Assembly (NCBI GenBank): GCA_023390395.1
Contig: JAEWCY010000080.1
Span: forward strand, 1-64,000
Source: Pseudomonadota bacterium
GTDB lineage: Bacteria; Desulfobacterota; Desulfovibrionia; Desulfovibrionales; Desulfovibrionaceae
Direction: 5' to 3'
Length of the DNA: 64,000 bases
Shown here: positions 25,793 to 33,820 of the stretch, piece after piece
Layout: every line of letters begins with the position of its first letter
Position numbering within the stretch: the stretch's first letter is position 1
Made by a program: the position numbers and the translations under genes
Notes under the pieces: generated by a model
Databases searched by the model: none
What the model saw: the letters and a program-made list of their open reading frames with translations, nothing else
What the model was told of the DNA's origin: nothing

Positions 25793-25947
25793 GGGAATAT
25801 GCAGTCCCGGTAAAAGAAGAGCTTGTACGCCGTGCCGAGTATCGGCGGGAAGTGATCGTATGCCAGCGGTCCCGTCGCCGCCAGTATGAGCATGGCCAGC
25901 CAGGCGGCGTATGCGCAGTATCCCAGGCGTCTTGGTATGTTTTTCAT
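25789..25947 (-). CDS. Small single-pass membrane protein (52 aa), unrecognised
   Basis: The ATG at 25947 gives MKNIPRRLGYCAYAAWLAML, a hydrophobic helix at about residues 10-30, then PLAYDHFPPILGTAYKLFFY. The basic N-terminus and single helix predict an inner-membrane miniprotein. The stop overlaps the start of the large membrane protein as ATGA, which supports real, coupled translation. I do not recognise a family. It could be an assembly or regulatory subunit of the GT39-like protein encoded next. No strong ribosome site is visible. Confidence 0.55.
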   Translation of the reverse strand: MKNIPRRLGYCAYAAWLAMLILAATGPLAYDHFPPILGTAYKLFFYRDCIFP

Positions 25948-26032
25948 GTTTGCTTGCGGCGACAGCGCTCTGGAAAGATTGCATGGTTGCCCGGGCGGGC
26001 CACGGTCCGGCACGGCCGCGGCCGCGACAGGC

Positions 26033-26701
26033 TCAGAGGCTTCCCGTCCAGTCCTTGAAGTCAATGCTCTCGGCATAGCGGGCGCGATGGACCATCGCGC
26101 CGTCCGGGCTGCGGAGCACAACGGCCCCGGCGCCGACAATGGACCCTGGCGGGATGTCGATGCAATCCCGCACGACGGCCCCGGTGCCCACAAAAGACCC
26201 CTGGCCCAGGCGCGAACAGCCCGCGATGACGCAGCGTCCGCCGAGGAAGCAGTGATCCTCCACGACGGTGTGGTGCAAAACCGCCGCTCCGGACCAGAGG
26301 AAGACGTTGTCGCCAAGGACGGTGTAAGGTTGGAGCAGGACTTGTTCCATGATCAGGCAATTTTCGCCCAAGACGGCGTTCGACGCGACGCAGGCGGTCG
26401 GGTGGATCAGATTCGCAAAGCGGTAGCCTTTTTGCTTGGCCGCCAGGTACTTGTCCCGTCGGATGCGGTTGGCGCCGGTGTAGCCCATGCCGATGAACAT
26501 GCCGTGGCTTTGAGGCGGATACGCCGTTTCGACCGTTTCGAAAGGGACGACGGGCAATCCCTCGAAACGTGCCGTACCGTTTCCTTCCAGATATGCGGCG
26601 TCGGCCGTGAAGGCGACGACCCGAAATCCGGCTTCGGCGAAGAAATAATAGGCCACGCTCGCGAAAGAACCCGTGCCGAAAATGATGAGAGGAACGTGCA
26701 T
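26033..26701 (-). CDS. NeuD/PglD-type sugar acyltransferase
   Basis: A 222-residue protein with ATG at 26701, four bases after the upstream stop. The N-terminal part has a Rossmann-like PglD domain (MHVPLIIFGTGSFASVAYYF). The C-terminal part has the left-handed beta-helix (NLIHPTACVASNAVLGENCL, LWSGAAVLHHTVVEDHCFLG, GSFVGTGAVVRDCI, GAGAVVL). The HH pair in VLHHTVVED matches the catalytic histidine of PglD/NeuD. It would N-acetylate a UDP- or dTDP-linked amino sugar, most simply the product of the aminotransferase at 22765-23895. Confidence 0.82.
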   Translation of the reverse strand: MHVPLIIFGTGSFASVAYYFFAEAGFRVVAFTADAAYLEGNGTARFEGLPVVPFETVETAYPPQSHGMFIGMGYTGANRIRRDKYLAAKQKGYRFANLIHPTACVASNAVLGENCLIMEQVLLQPYTVLGDNVFLWSGAAVLHHTVVEDHCFLGGRCVIAGCSRLGQGSFVGTGAVVRDCIDIPPGSIVGAGAVVLRSPDGAMVHRARYAESIDFKDWTGSL

Positions 26702-26705
26702 CGGA

Positions 26706-27386
26706 TCACCCTTGCCCTTCCGATTCCCAGGGGGCGACATGGCGCGCCAGCGATTGCCGCAGACCCCATGGCGTCACGGCGGCCAGTTCCGGGGCGGCGT
26801 CCCAGGACGCCCGGCCGAAGGTGGCCGTCATGGATTCCGTGTCCACGACGGCGAAGGCCGCCCGGCGATCGCCGTCGCGGGGGAGCCCCACGCTGCCGGG
26901 GTTGATGACCAGGGTCCGCCCGGCCTGGAACAGGAGCGGCCGGTGGGTATGCCCCAGCACCACGATGTCCGCGTCCAGGCCGGCGAAACGCTCCCGGTCC
27001 GCGTCCTGGTGCACGTAGGCGTCAGGATCCCAGGGGCTGCCGTGATGCAGGCGCACCAGGCGGGGGCCGCATGGCAATCGCAGGGAGCACGGGAGCGACG
27101 CCAGCCAGTTCCGGGCGTTTTCGCCCGTCAGGGCATGGGTCATGTCCAGGGAACGCCGCAGCAGGGGATTCGGATCGCCCGGGGGAACGGAGAGGAAGCG
27201 GTCGTGATTTCCGGCGATGCACCGGGCCTCCATGCTTTGGAGCAGATCGCAGACCGCGTCGCCGTGAGCGAAATAGCCGACGGCGTCTCCCGCGTGCAGG
27301 ACCATGTCCACGGCCGGCAAGGCGGCGACCACGGCCCGCAGGGCCGTGACGTTGCCATGGATATCGGAAAGGAGGGCGATCCTCAT
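26706..27386 (-). CDS. Metallophosphoesterase (YfcE/MJ0936-like)
   Basis: A 226-residue calcineurin-like phosphoesterase. All five metal motifs are visible: SDIHGN (residues 7-12), GDAVGY (33-38), GNHDRF, HHGSPWD and VLGHTHRP. The ATG at 27386 overlaps the upstream epimerase stop (ATGA), and the gene ends 4 bases before the NeuD-type gene, so it is a true member of the glycan operon. Such enzymes cleave phosphodiesters or phosphomonoesters. Here it might hydrolyse a sugar-phosphate or nucleotide intermediate. The placement is unusual and the substrate is unknown. Confidence 0.85.
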   Translation of the reverse strand: MRIALLSDIHGNVTALRAVVAALPAVDMVLHAGDAVGYFAHGDAVCDLLQSMEARCIAGNHDRFLSVPPGDPNPLLRRSLDMTHALTGENARNWLASLPCSLRLPCGPRLVRLHHGSPWDPDAYVHQDADRERFAGLDADIVVLGHTHRPLLFQAGRTLVINPGSVGLPRDGDRRAAFAVVDTESMTATFGRASWDAAPELAAVTPWGLRQSLARHVAPWESEGQG

Positions 27387-28297
27387 TCGCGCCACCAAGG
27401 CGGCTCGGCCGAAGCGGCGCGCAACCGGGAGACCAGTTCGGCGCAGCCCTGCTCCAGGGGGACGGAGAGTTCGAATCCGGTCTGACGCAACTTGGCCGCG
27501 TCGACGATCCAACGGTAGTCCTCCTGGGGATCGGGCTGGCCGGAAAACGCCGGGACCTCGGTCTCGCGGCCGGCCAACCGCAGGGCCAGGGCGCCGAGTT
27601 CGGCCATGGAGACGCTCTCCCCCCCGGAAAGGAACAGTCCTGCGGGCAGGTGCAGGGCGTGGAGAAACGCCCGGCAGGCATCCCGGACATGGATGAAATT
27701 CTGTACCCGCTTTCCGCATCCGTGCAACCGGATGGGATTTCCCGCGACAGCGGCCCGCAGGAAGGTCAGGAGCACGGTTTCGGGCATCCCCGCGCCATAG
27801 GGGGCCGAGAGGCGCAGGGCGGTCGCCGGTTTGCCGCAGGTCGCGGCGCAGGCCTGGCAAAAAGCCTCGGCGGCCAGCTTGGAAGCGTAGTAGGGATGGG
27901 CGGGGATCGCGGCGTGGGCCTCGGTGACAGGCGCATGGCCGGGCTTGCCGATCAGGTACAGGGAGGAGGCCAGGACGAAATGCGAGGCGTCGCATTCCGC
28001 GAAAAGATCGAGCAGGGCGGCGCTGCCGAGGACGTTCGTTTCGGCGTAGGCGGCGCAAGGGCCGTGCCCGGGAAGGCGCGCCGCGAGGTGCGCGATGGCG
28101 TCGCAGCCGTGGCGCGCCACGGCGTCGCGCACCGGTGCGAGGTCCCGCAGGTCGCTTTGCACGGCGACCACGTTCTCCAGACGCGGCCGCACCGGGCGAC
28201 GCGCCTGGGCCAGGACGCGAAAGCCCCGCCCGACGCAGGCGGCGACGAGATGGGAGCCGAGAAACCCGGTGGCTCCCGTCACCAGGATGGTTCGCAT
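27383..28297 (-). CDS. NAD-dependent epimerase/dehydratase (extended SDR)
   Basis: A 304-residue enzyme with the Rossmann glycine motif TGATGFLGSHL at residues 7-17, HLAARLPGHG, a serine pair in VLASSLYL and the catalytic YYASK. Extended SDRs of this type epimerise or reduce nucleotide-linked hexoses. It overlaps the metallophosphoesterase start (ATGA) and the upstream ATP-grasp gene by 19 bases. It is less similar to known GalE, RmlB or LegB than the other SDRs in this window, so the reaction is open (4-reductase, 4-epimerase or dehydratase). Confidence 0.82.
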   Translation of the reverse strand: MRTILVTGATGFLGSHLVAACVGRGFRVLAQARRPVRPRLENVVAVQSDLRDLAPVRDAVARHGCDAIAHLAARLPGHGPCAAYAETNVLGSAALLDLFAECDASHFVLASSLYLIGKPGHAPVTEAHAAIPAHPYYASKLAAEAFCQACAATCGKPATALRLSAPYGAGMPETVLLTFLRAAVAGNPIRLHGCGKRVQNFIHVRDACRAFLHALHLPAGLFLSGGESVSMAELGALALRLAGRETEVPAFSGQPDPQEDYRWIVDAAKLRQTGFELSVPLEQGCAELVSRLRAASAEPPWWRE

Positions 28298-29349
28298 GGC
28301 TCCTCGGGAAACTCGCCCCGGTAGGCATGTCTGGGAACGAGCACATGGCTGAGGCCGCGGATGGCCGCCACGTCGCGCGCGTAGGGAATCCTTCCGAACC
28401 GCTCTCCGGTCAGGAAATTGCGCAAGAGCAGGTCGACCTCGTTGAAGCCGGCGCTGGCCCGAATGGCGCAGGTGCCGGAGAAGCGGGCATGCACTTCGAA
28501 CACCTGGATATCGTTGCGGGACAAGCGGCACTGCACGTTCATGGGACCGCGGCCGCCCATGGCCAGGACCAGCTCCTCGCAGCGCCGCTGTATGAAAGGA
28601 TTGGTCACCACGAATCCCTGGGAAATGCCGGTGGACAAGGAATAGGTCTTGCCGGCATGGGTGCGCGTGGTTCCCAGGGACAGTCCGGTGAGCTTGCGAT
28701 GGATGACGATGGAGTCGATCAATGCGCCGTCCTTGTCGGCCATGATCCCCACGGTGTACTCGCTGTCGCCGTCCGCCACGTATTCCTGCAGCAGGAGCTC
28801 TCCCCGGGTAAGGGCGAGGAACTCCTCCACCTCGGCCGTGTCGCACAGCAGCCGGACGCCTTTGGAGCCTCCCGTGTCCATGGCCGGTTTGCCGACCAGC
28901 GGAAACCCCGTCTCTTCCAGCAGCGCCCGCCAGTTGCCGGCATCGGCGGTTTTCGGCGTGGAAAAGCCGTGTTCGAGCAGCCATTGCGTGAGCCTGCCCT
29001 TATGGGCGCACAGCGCGACGACGGGTTCGGGATTGGCGACGAGGGTGCAGCCGTGCCCCTGCAGCGTCGAAGCATGGGGGACGAGGCGGTTCAATTCCGC
29101 TTCCGTCCCGGGGATCAGGGCGTTGACCCCGAACCGGCGAATGCAGTCGAGCACGGCGGAAATGTACTCCGGGCGGCTCGCCAAGGGGAGCACGACGGAT
29201 TCGTGGCCCAGATAAAGTCCGTGGGAAAAGGGTTGGGCATCGGCCGCCACGACGCGATACGGCGTCGTCGCTTGTGAAAGGGCGCTGAGGATCTGGCCGC
29301 CGATGGCGCCGCCGCCGACGCCGGTAACCATAACGGTGGTGTGCTGCAT
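28279..29349 (-). CDS. ATP-grasp ligase in a glycan operon
   Basis: A 356-residue protein. The N-terminal CarB-like pre-ATP-grasp domain starts VMVTGVGGGAIGGQILSALS. The ATP-grasp part has FPLVGKPAMDTGGSKGVRLL (ATP-binding lysine and glycine loop), LLLQEYVADGDSEYTVGIMA and the metal-binding FEVHARFSGTCAIRASAGFN. ATP-grasp enzymes join a carboxylate to an amine through an acyl phosphate. In a polysaccharide locus it may attach an amino acid or other acid to an amino sugar, or make an unusual amide precursor. No purine or carbamoyl-phosphate genes are near, so a housekeeping role is unlikely. Substrate unknown. Confidence 0.82.
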   Translation of the reverse strand: MQHTTVMVTGVGGGAIGGQILSALSQATTPYRVVAADAQPFSHGLYLGHESVVLPLASRPEYISAVLDCIRRFGVNALIPGTEAELNRLVPHASTLQGHGCTLVANPEPVVALCAHKGRLTQWLLEHGFSTPKTADAGNWRALLEETGFPLVGKPAMDTGGSKGVRLLCDTAEVEEFLALTRGELLLQEYVADGDSEYTVGIMADKDGALIDSIVIHRKLTGLSLGTTRTHAGKTYSLSTGISQGFVVTNPFIQRRCEELVLAMGGRGPMNVQCRLSRNDIQVFEVHARFSGTCAIRASAGFNEVDLLLRNFLTGERFGRIPYARDVAAIRGLSHVLVPRHAYRGEFPEEPCEPSW

Positions 29350-29526
29350 GGTGGTGCTTGCTTGGATGGTTTTCCGCGGGCTTGCCCGACGGCAGCGTGT
29401 GAAAATCCTGTTCCCGTCGTACGCAATCGGCTTTCAATGCGTTTTTCAGCCGTATTCCTGCATGTTCCTCTAAGGGAGATCGTCTGTTTTTGTAAAGAGA
29501 CGCCGCCAGGGGACGCTTCGGAATGG

Positions 29527-30831
29527 CTATTGTGAAGTCTGGCGGGCCCGAGAGCCTTTTTTCTTCAAGGCCTCGTACAGCAGGATATGCTGCTCGGCCA
29601 CATTTTCCCACGAAAAATTGTTTCTGGCAAAGATCGCGGCCTCGGAGCCGATGGCGGCCGCCATGGCGGGATTGTCGAGCAGGTTCATGAGCGCGTTGCG
29701 TACATTGATCGGGTTGTCGTTTTCCAGCAGGTAAATATTTTTTCTGTCCTGCAAGCGCCCTGCGCCATAGGTGTCGATGTTCCCCATGGAGATGACCGCG
29801 TTTTCGTAGCTCATGGCTTCCATGACGCCGATGCCGAACGAAGCGTTTTTGCAATCCTCGTTCTTGTAGTCTACCCATACGGCGCTGAAGCTCGCGAGCC
29901 TTTGAAATGCCGGGATGCGTTCATGCGGCTGCGGCCCGGTGAAGATCACATGATTCTGCAAGCCAAGTTCGTGGACCAAATCGACGGTCGGCTGGTGGCC
30001 GACCACCCCGACGATGAGCAGGCGCACATCCGGATGCGCCTGGATCACTTCCGGCAAGGCCTGGATCAGCGTGATGCGGTTGCGCAGGGGATGCAGCTGT
30101 CCCAGGGAGAGGATGACGCGCTTGCCGTGCAGGCCGAACTCCGCGCGCAGGCTGTCCTCTTCTTCCGGGGGCACCGGGCGCGGCGGGGCGATTCCGTAGG
30201 GAATGAACACGCCGTCGTTTCGTCGAAATCGTCTGGAGAGGTAGGCCTGGACGTTGCAGTCCGGGGCGATGACGGCGTCGGCCCTGTCGATGACGGCATG
30301 TTTGAGGAAGATGCAGTCCAGGGGATAGAATATGGCATTGTAGAGAAAGTTGGGATGCTGGGCGTAGGTGTGGATGGTCAGGGCCAGGGGCAGGCCGAGT
30401 TTCCAGGACAGCCAGACGCCGCTGAACGCCATGTCGAAGAGATGGTTGTGGACATGCAGGACCTGGATTCCATGGCGGCGGATGACCTGGGTCATGAACC
30501 GAAGATTGCGCGGATGGAGCGTCGCGCTGAACCACGGGAAGTTCATGAAGATGGCCAGATCGGGCAGCTTGCGGCACGGCAGGCGGAAGATCTCGACGCC
30601 CTCGGGCGTCGTTTCATGGTCGGGCGTGCCCGGAACGACCGCGGCCGTGAAGACCACGACCTTGTGGCCGCGAAGGGCGAGTTCGCGCGCGAGTTGGGCG
30701 CTTTGCGTGGAGGACCCCGTCCCCAGGGGAGGGTACAGATTGGTCAGCATGGCGATCGCCATGGGAGACGACGGCGCGTTGCGGGCGGGGTCTGGAGACG
30801 TCAGCGTAACGTCGTCGTTTGTGTTGTCCAT
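29527..30831 (-). CDS. Family 4 glycosyltransferase
   Basis: About 434 residues from the ATG at 30831; a TTG at 30870 and an ATG at 30762 are alternatives because no strong ribosome site is visible. N-terminal features are MLTNLYPPLGTGSSTQSAQL and LHVHNHLFDMAFSGVW. The C-terminal donor domain has VILSLGQLHPLRNRITLIQA, GPQPHERIPAFQR and NASFGIGVMEAMSYENAVIS with the EAM-type glutamate motif. It should be a retaining transferase using a nucleotide sugar. Sugar specificity cannot be read. Confidence 0.83.
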   Translation of the reverse strand: MDNTNDDVTLTSPDPARNAPSSPMAIAMLTNLYPPLGTGSSTQSAQLARELALRGHKVVVFTAAVVPGTPDHETTPEGVEIFRLPCRKLPDLAIFMNFPWFSATLHPRNLRFMTQVIRRHGIQVLHVHNHLFDMAFSGVWLSWKLGLPLALTIHTYAQHPNFLYNAIFYPLDCIFLKHAVIDRADAVIAPDCNVQAYLSRRFRRNDGVFIPYGIAPPRPVPPEEEDSLRAEFGLHGKRVILSLGQLHPLRNRITLIQALPEVIQAHPDVRLLIVGVVGHQPTVDLVHELGLQNHVIFTGPQPHERIPAFQRLASFSAVWVDYKNEDCKNASFGIGVMEAMSYENAVISMGNIDTYGAGRLQDRKNIYLLENDNPINVRNALMNLLDNPAMAAAIGSEAAIFARNNFSWENVAEQHILLYEALKKKGSRARQTSQ

Positions 30832-30971
30832 TGGAACGCTTGTGGGGTTTGGTTCGCGACTCTCGGGCAACGAATCGTTTTCAAGTCATGCCTGCGGCGA
30901 AGACACGGCGTCGGGCGGCCCGCTCCGCCGGCGGGATCCCGCGAGGGGCCGGAGAAGCGGCCGGGCCGGCA

Positions 30972-31934
30972 TCAAGCTGCGCCCTGGGCCTGCTTGTAAA
31001 ATGCGGCGGTGCGCTTGATGCCGTCCTCGATGTCGACCTTCGCCTCGAAGCCGAGAAGCTCGCTGGCCTTGCGGACGGCGGGAATGCGCAACTCCACGTC
31101 CACGTAATCCTTGCGCACGAAAAGGATGGGAGACGGGGACTGGATGACGCGCACGACGGTGTTGGCCAAGCCGTAGATCGTGAGCACGGCCTTTTGGTTG
31201 CCGATGTTGAACGACTCGCCGACGGCGTTGGGATGGGTCAGGGCCAGCATCGTTCCGTCGACCATGTCGTCCACGTAGCACCAGGCCCGGATCTGGGTGC
31301 CGTCGCCATGGATTTCAAGGGGAAGGCCGCGAAGGGCGCGCGTGATGAAGATATGCAAAGCGCCCTCGCCCACTTGTCCCGGTCCGTAGATATTGAATGG
31401 CCTGACGACGGTGGTCGGCAATCCCATTTCCCTATGGTAGGCGATGGCAAGATGCTCCTCGGCAAGCTTGCTGACGGAATAGGTCCAGCGCGCCTCGCCG
31501 ACAGCACCCATGACGCATTTGTCCGTCTCTGTGGAGCAAAATGCATGGGTGCCGAAGACCTCGCTCGTGGAAAAACAGACGACTCGTTCGACGGAATCCA
31601 GTTCTGAGGCCGCTTTCAACACATTGGCCGAGCCCATCATGTTGACGAGCATGGTGGATGTCGGGCTTTTAATGACGGTGTCGATGCCGGCGATGGCGGC
31701 GCAATGGACGATATAGTCGGCTCCGCGCATTTCCTGGCGCAGGTGGTCCAGATCGAGGATGTCCCCTTTTACAAAGTTAATATTCGGATGGTCTTTGTAG
31801 ATTTTTCCTTCCAACGAGTTTCTGAATAGATTGTCATAGATTGTGATCTTGTTGTCGTCGAAAAGTCTTCCGATTAATGTGGAGCCAATAAATCCCGCTC
31901 CTCCGGTGATAAAGATCTTTTTGCCCTCGATCAT
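30972..31934 (-). CDS. NAD-dependent nucleotide-sugar epimerase/dehydratase
   Basis: A 320-residue extended SDR, ATG at 31934 with AGGAG about ten bases upstream. It has ITGGAGFIGSTL (residues 9-20), HCAAIAGIDTVIKSPTSTML, FSTSEVFGTH and the catalytic YSVSK, then PFNIYGPGQVGEGALHIFI. The pattern fits UDP-glucuronate/UDP-glucose 4-epimerase or a 4,6-dehydratase-like enzyme. It supplies an activated sugar for the adjacent glycosyltransferases. The start region is AT-richer than the flanks, a sign of separate origin. Confidence 0.83.
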   Translation of the reverse strand: MIEGKKIFITGGAGFIGSTLIGRLFDDNKITIYDNLFRNSLEGKIYKDHPNINFVKGDILDLDHLRQEMRGADYIVHCAAIAGIDTVIKSPTSTMLVNMMGSANVLKAASELDSVERVVCFSTSEVFGTHAFCSTETDKCVMGAVGEARWTYSVSKLAEEHLAIAYHREMGLPTTVVRPFNIYGPGQVGEGALHIFITRALRGLPLEIHGDGTQIRAWCYVDDMVDGTMLALTHPNAVGESFNIGNQKAVLTIYGLANTVVRVIQSPSPILFVRKDYVDVELRIPAVRKASELLGFEAKVDIEDGIKRTAAFYKQAQGAA

Positions 31935-32131
31935 GATGCGGGTATCTCCTTGATATGGATGACGCCAAATGGCGTGGCGGTCGGTGTCTCGCTTTGCAGA
32001 CGCATTTCAGCCTAGCATGCTTGCTTTGTTGCGACAAGAAGCCGTGGCGCCCGCATGTCATGCGTGGCTATGGGGCAGTCGTTCGTGACAAATATAAAGG
32101 ACCGCGACAACATCTCCAGGATCGAGGCCCG

Positions 32132-33817
32132 CTAGAGGAGGCGAGCCCATCGCAGCATTTTCTTTGCATAGCCAACCGCCCTGACTATCTTGTCGTACCG
32201 GCTGGGTTCGAAGGTGTCCATGAACTGGCATGACAATTTGTAAAGCTCGTCCTGGTGCTTGTTGTACTCGGGTTTGGACATGACAAAGTTCATTATGTTG
32301 AAAATGCCCGCTTGAAGTTTCTTCCGATCGCTCACGCAGGCGGTGTTCAATACACGCACCTGCGTCAACGGTGCATCGTATCCGCCAAGTTCGTGTTTCT
32401 GGCTTAACACGATCCAGGCGCAAGCATCTTCCCCGAGACCGATTTCTTCCGGAAAAGGGGGGGCCTTCACCGCGTCGCGGCGGAGCATGACGGTCGGGGT
32501 GGCGATCGGCGAGCCGCTGATGGTGAGAGGAAAGACGTTGCCTGAGAATTTTCCGGATGCGACGACTTCCCGTTCTGTTCCGCCGTTTGCGACACGCATG
32601 TACGAGGTGTGGGAGAAATCGTAGCCGTTGCGCAGCATGAAGTCGAGTTGCTTCGCAATCTTGTCTTTCATGAAGAGGTCGTCGGAATCGAGAAAGGCGA
32701 TATAGTCGCCTGTCGCTTCCTGCAAGCCCCGGTTCCGCGCCGCCGCCGGGCCGGCCCTGTCCTGGCGGACATACCGGATGTTGCCGTTTTCGAGCCGCTT
32801 GGAGCGCAGTGCGGACAGGTCGTCGGTGGAGCCGTCGTCGACAAGCACGATGTCGACATGGGGATGCGTTTGTTGCAGCACGCTGTCCATCGCTTCGAGC
32901 AACAAGGGGATTCTGTTGAAAAAAGGGATGATGACGCTGACCGTCGTCCTGGAAATCGTGTCGAGCAATTCCGGTTCGGCGAGCCTGGAGAGTGCCTTCG
33001 ATTTGTCCGCCGCCGCAAGAAAATGCGTGCGCGTGCGCAAAAAGATTTCGGTTGTGTGGTAGAAGGCGTAGGGATTTCCGAAAAGCTGCCGCATCTCCTG
33101 GTCGGTGACTCGGGAAATCATCGAAATCCAGAGGTCATTGCACTCTGTAAGATGGTTTTTTATGGATCTGCTGCCTTGGTTCGCATGAATTCTAGATTGT
33201 ACGAGAAGTTCATTTATATATACTATCGGAGAGCCGCGGAACATGTCGAACCAAAGCATGTAATCCTGAGTCGTGCGATAGGCCGGGTCGAACAGGCCGA
33301 ACTTTTCAAAGTTGCTTTTGTGGATAAGCAACGTGCAACCGTTGATCAGGCCGCGCAAAAGGGGGAAGAGGGGAATGTTGAGCTTCGCTTCCGCGTAGAT
33401 GGTGTTGAACACCAGCTTCCCGATGCTCTTTGAGCGTTTGTCGATGAGCTCGTAATCGGAATAGGCGATGGTTTCCGGCGCGAGGTCACGGATGGCGTCG
33501 ATCTGCCGGCGGACTTTTTCGGGATGGTATACGTCGTCGTGGCTGAGCCACGAGAAGTAGTCGCCGGTCATGGCTGCGATGCCAGCGTTGAGCGCCGTGG
33601 CCACGCCGCCGTTGGCCTTGGCGAGGTAGCGGATGCGGTCCCCGTAGGACAGGGCGATGGCCTCGGTGGCGCCGCCGTCGCTGGAGCCGTCGTTGACCAC
33701 GAGGACTTCGATGTCCGGGTAGGTCTGGGCCAGAGCGGAATCGATGGCGTCTCGAAGGTAGTTAGAGCCGTTGTAGACCGGTATGACGATGGAGACCTTC
33801 GGCGCGAATGCGGACAT
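32132..33817 (-). CDS. Tandem family 2 glycosyltransferase
   Basis: A 561-residue protein with two GT-A domains. Domain 1 (about 1-280) has VSIVIPVYNGSNYLRDAIDS, VVNDGSSDGG and SWLSHDDVY. Domain 2 (about 295-560) has VSVIIPFFNRIPLLLEAMDS, VLVDDGSTDDLS and FLDSDDLFMKDK. Two active sites suggest it adds two sugars in sequence or alternates, as polymerising capsule synthases do. The first about 110 residues are nearly identical to the GT2-methyltransferase at 20980-22659. It starts 3 bases after the fnlC stop, so it likely uses UDP-FucNAc in at least one site (inference). Bases after domain 1 are AT-richer. Confidence 0.85.
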   Translation of the reverse strand: MSAFAPKVSIVIPVYNGSNYLRDAIDSALAQTYPDIEVLVVNDGSSDGGATEAIALSYGDRIRYLAKANGGVATALNAGIAAMTGDYFSWLSHDDVYHPEKVRRQIDAIRDLAPETIAYSDYELIDKRSKSIGKLVFNTIYAEAKLNIPLFPLLRGLINGCTLLIHKSNFEKFGLFDPAYRTTQDYMLWFDMFRGSPIVYINELLVQSRIHANQGSRSIKNHLTECNDLWISMISRVTDQEMRQLFGNPYAFYHTTEIFLRTRTHFLAAADKSKALSRLAEPELLDTISRTTVSVIIPFFNRIPLLLEAMDSVLQQTHPHVDIVLVDDGSTDDLSALRSKRLENGNIRYVRQDRAGPAAARNRGLQEATGDYIAFLDSDDLFMKDKIAKQLDFMLRNGYDFSHTSYMRVANGGTEREVVASGKFSGNVFPLTISGSPIATPTVMLRRDAVKAPPFPEEIGLGEDACAWIVLSQKHELGGYDAPLTQVRVLNTACVSDRKKLQAGIFNIMNFVMSKPEYNKHQDELYKLSCQFMDTFEPSRYDKIVRAVGYAKKMLRWARLL

Positions 33818-33820
33818 GAG

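Noticed and set aside
28279..29349. Carbamoyl-phosphate synthase or purine ATP-grasp enzyme
   Set aside because: Only one ATP-grasp unit of 356 residues, with no purine or pyrimidine gene nearby and overlap with a sugar epimerase.
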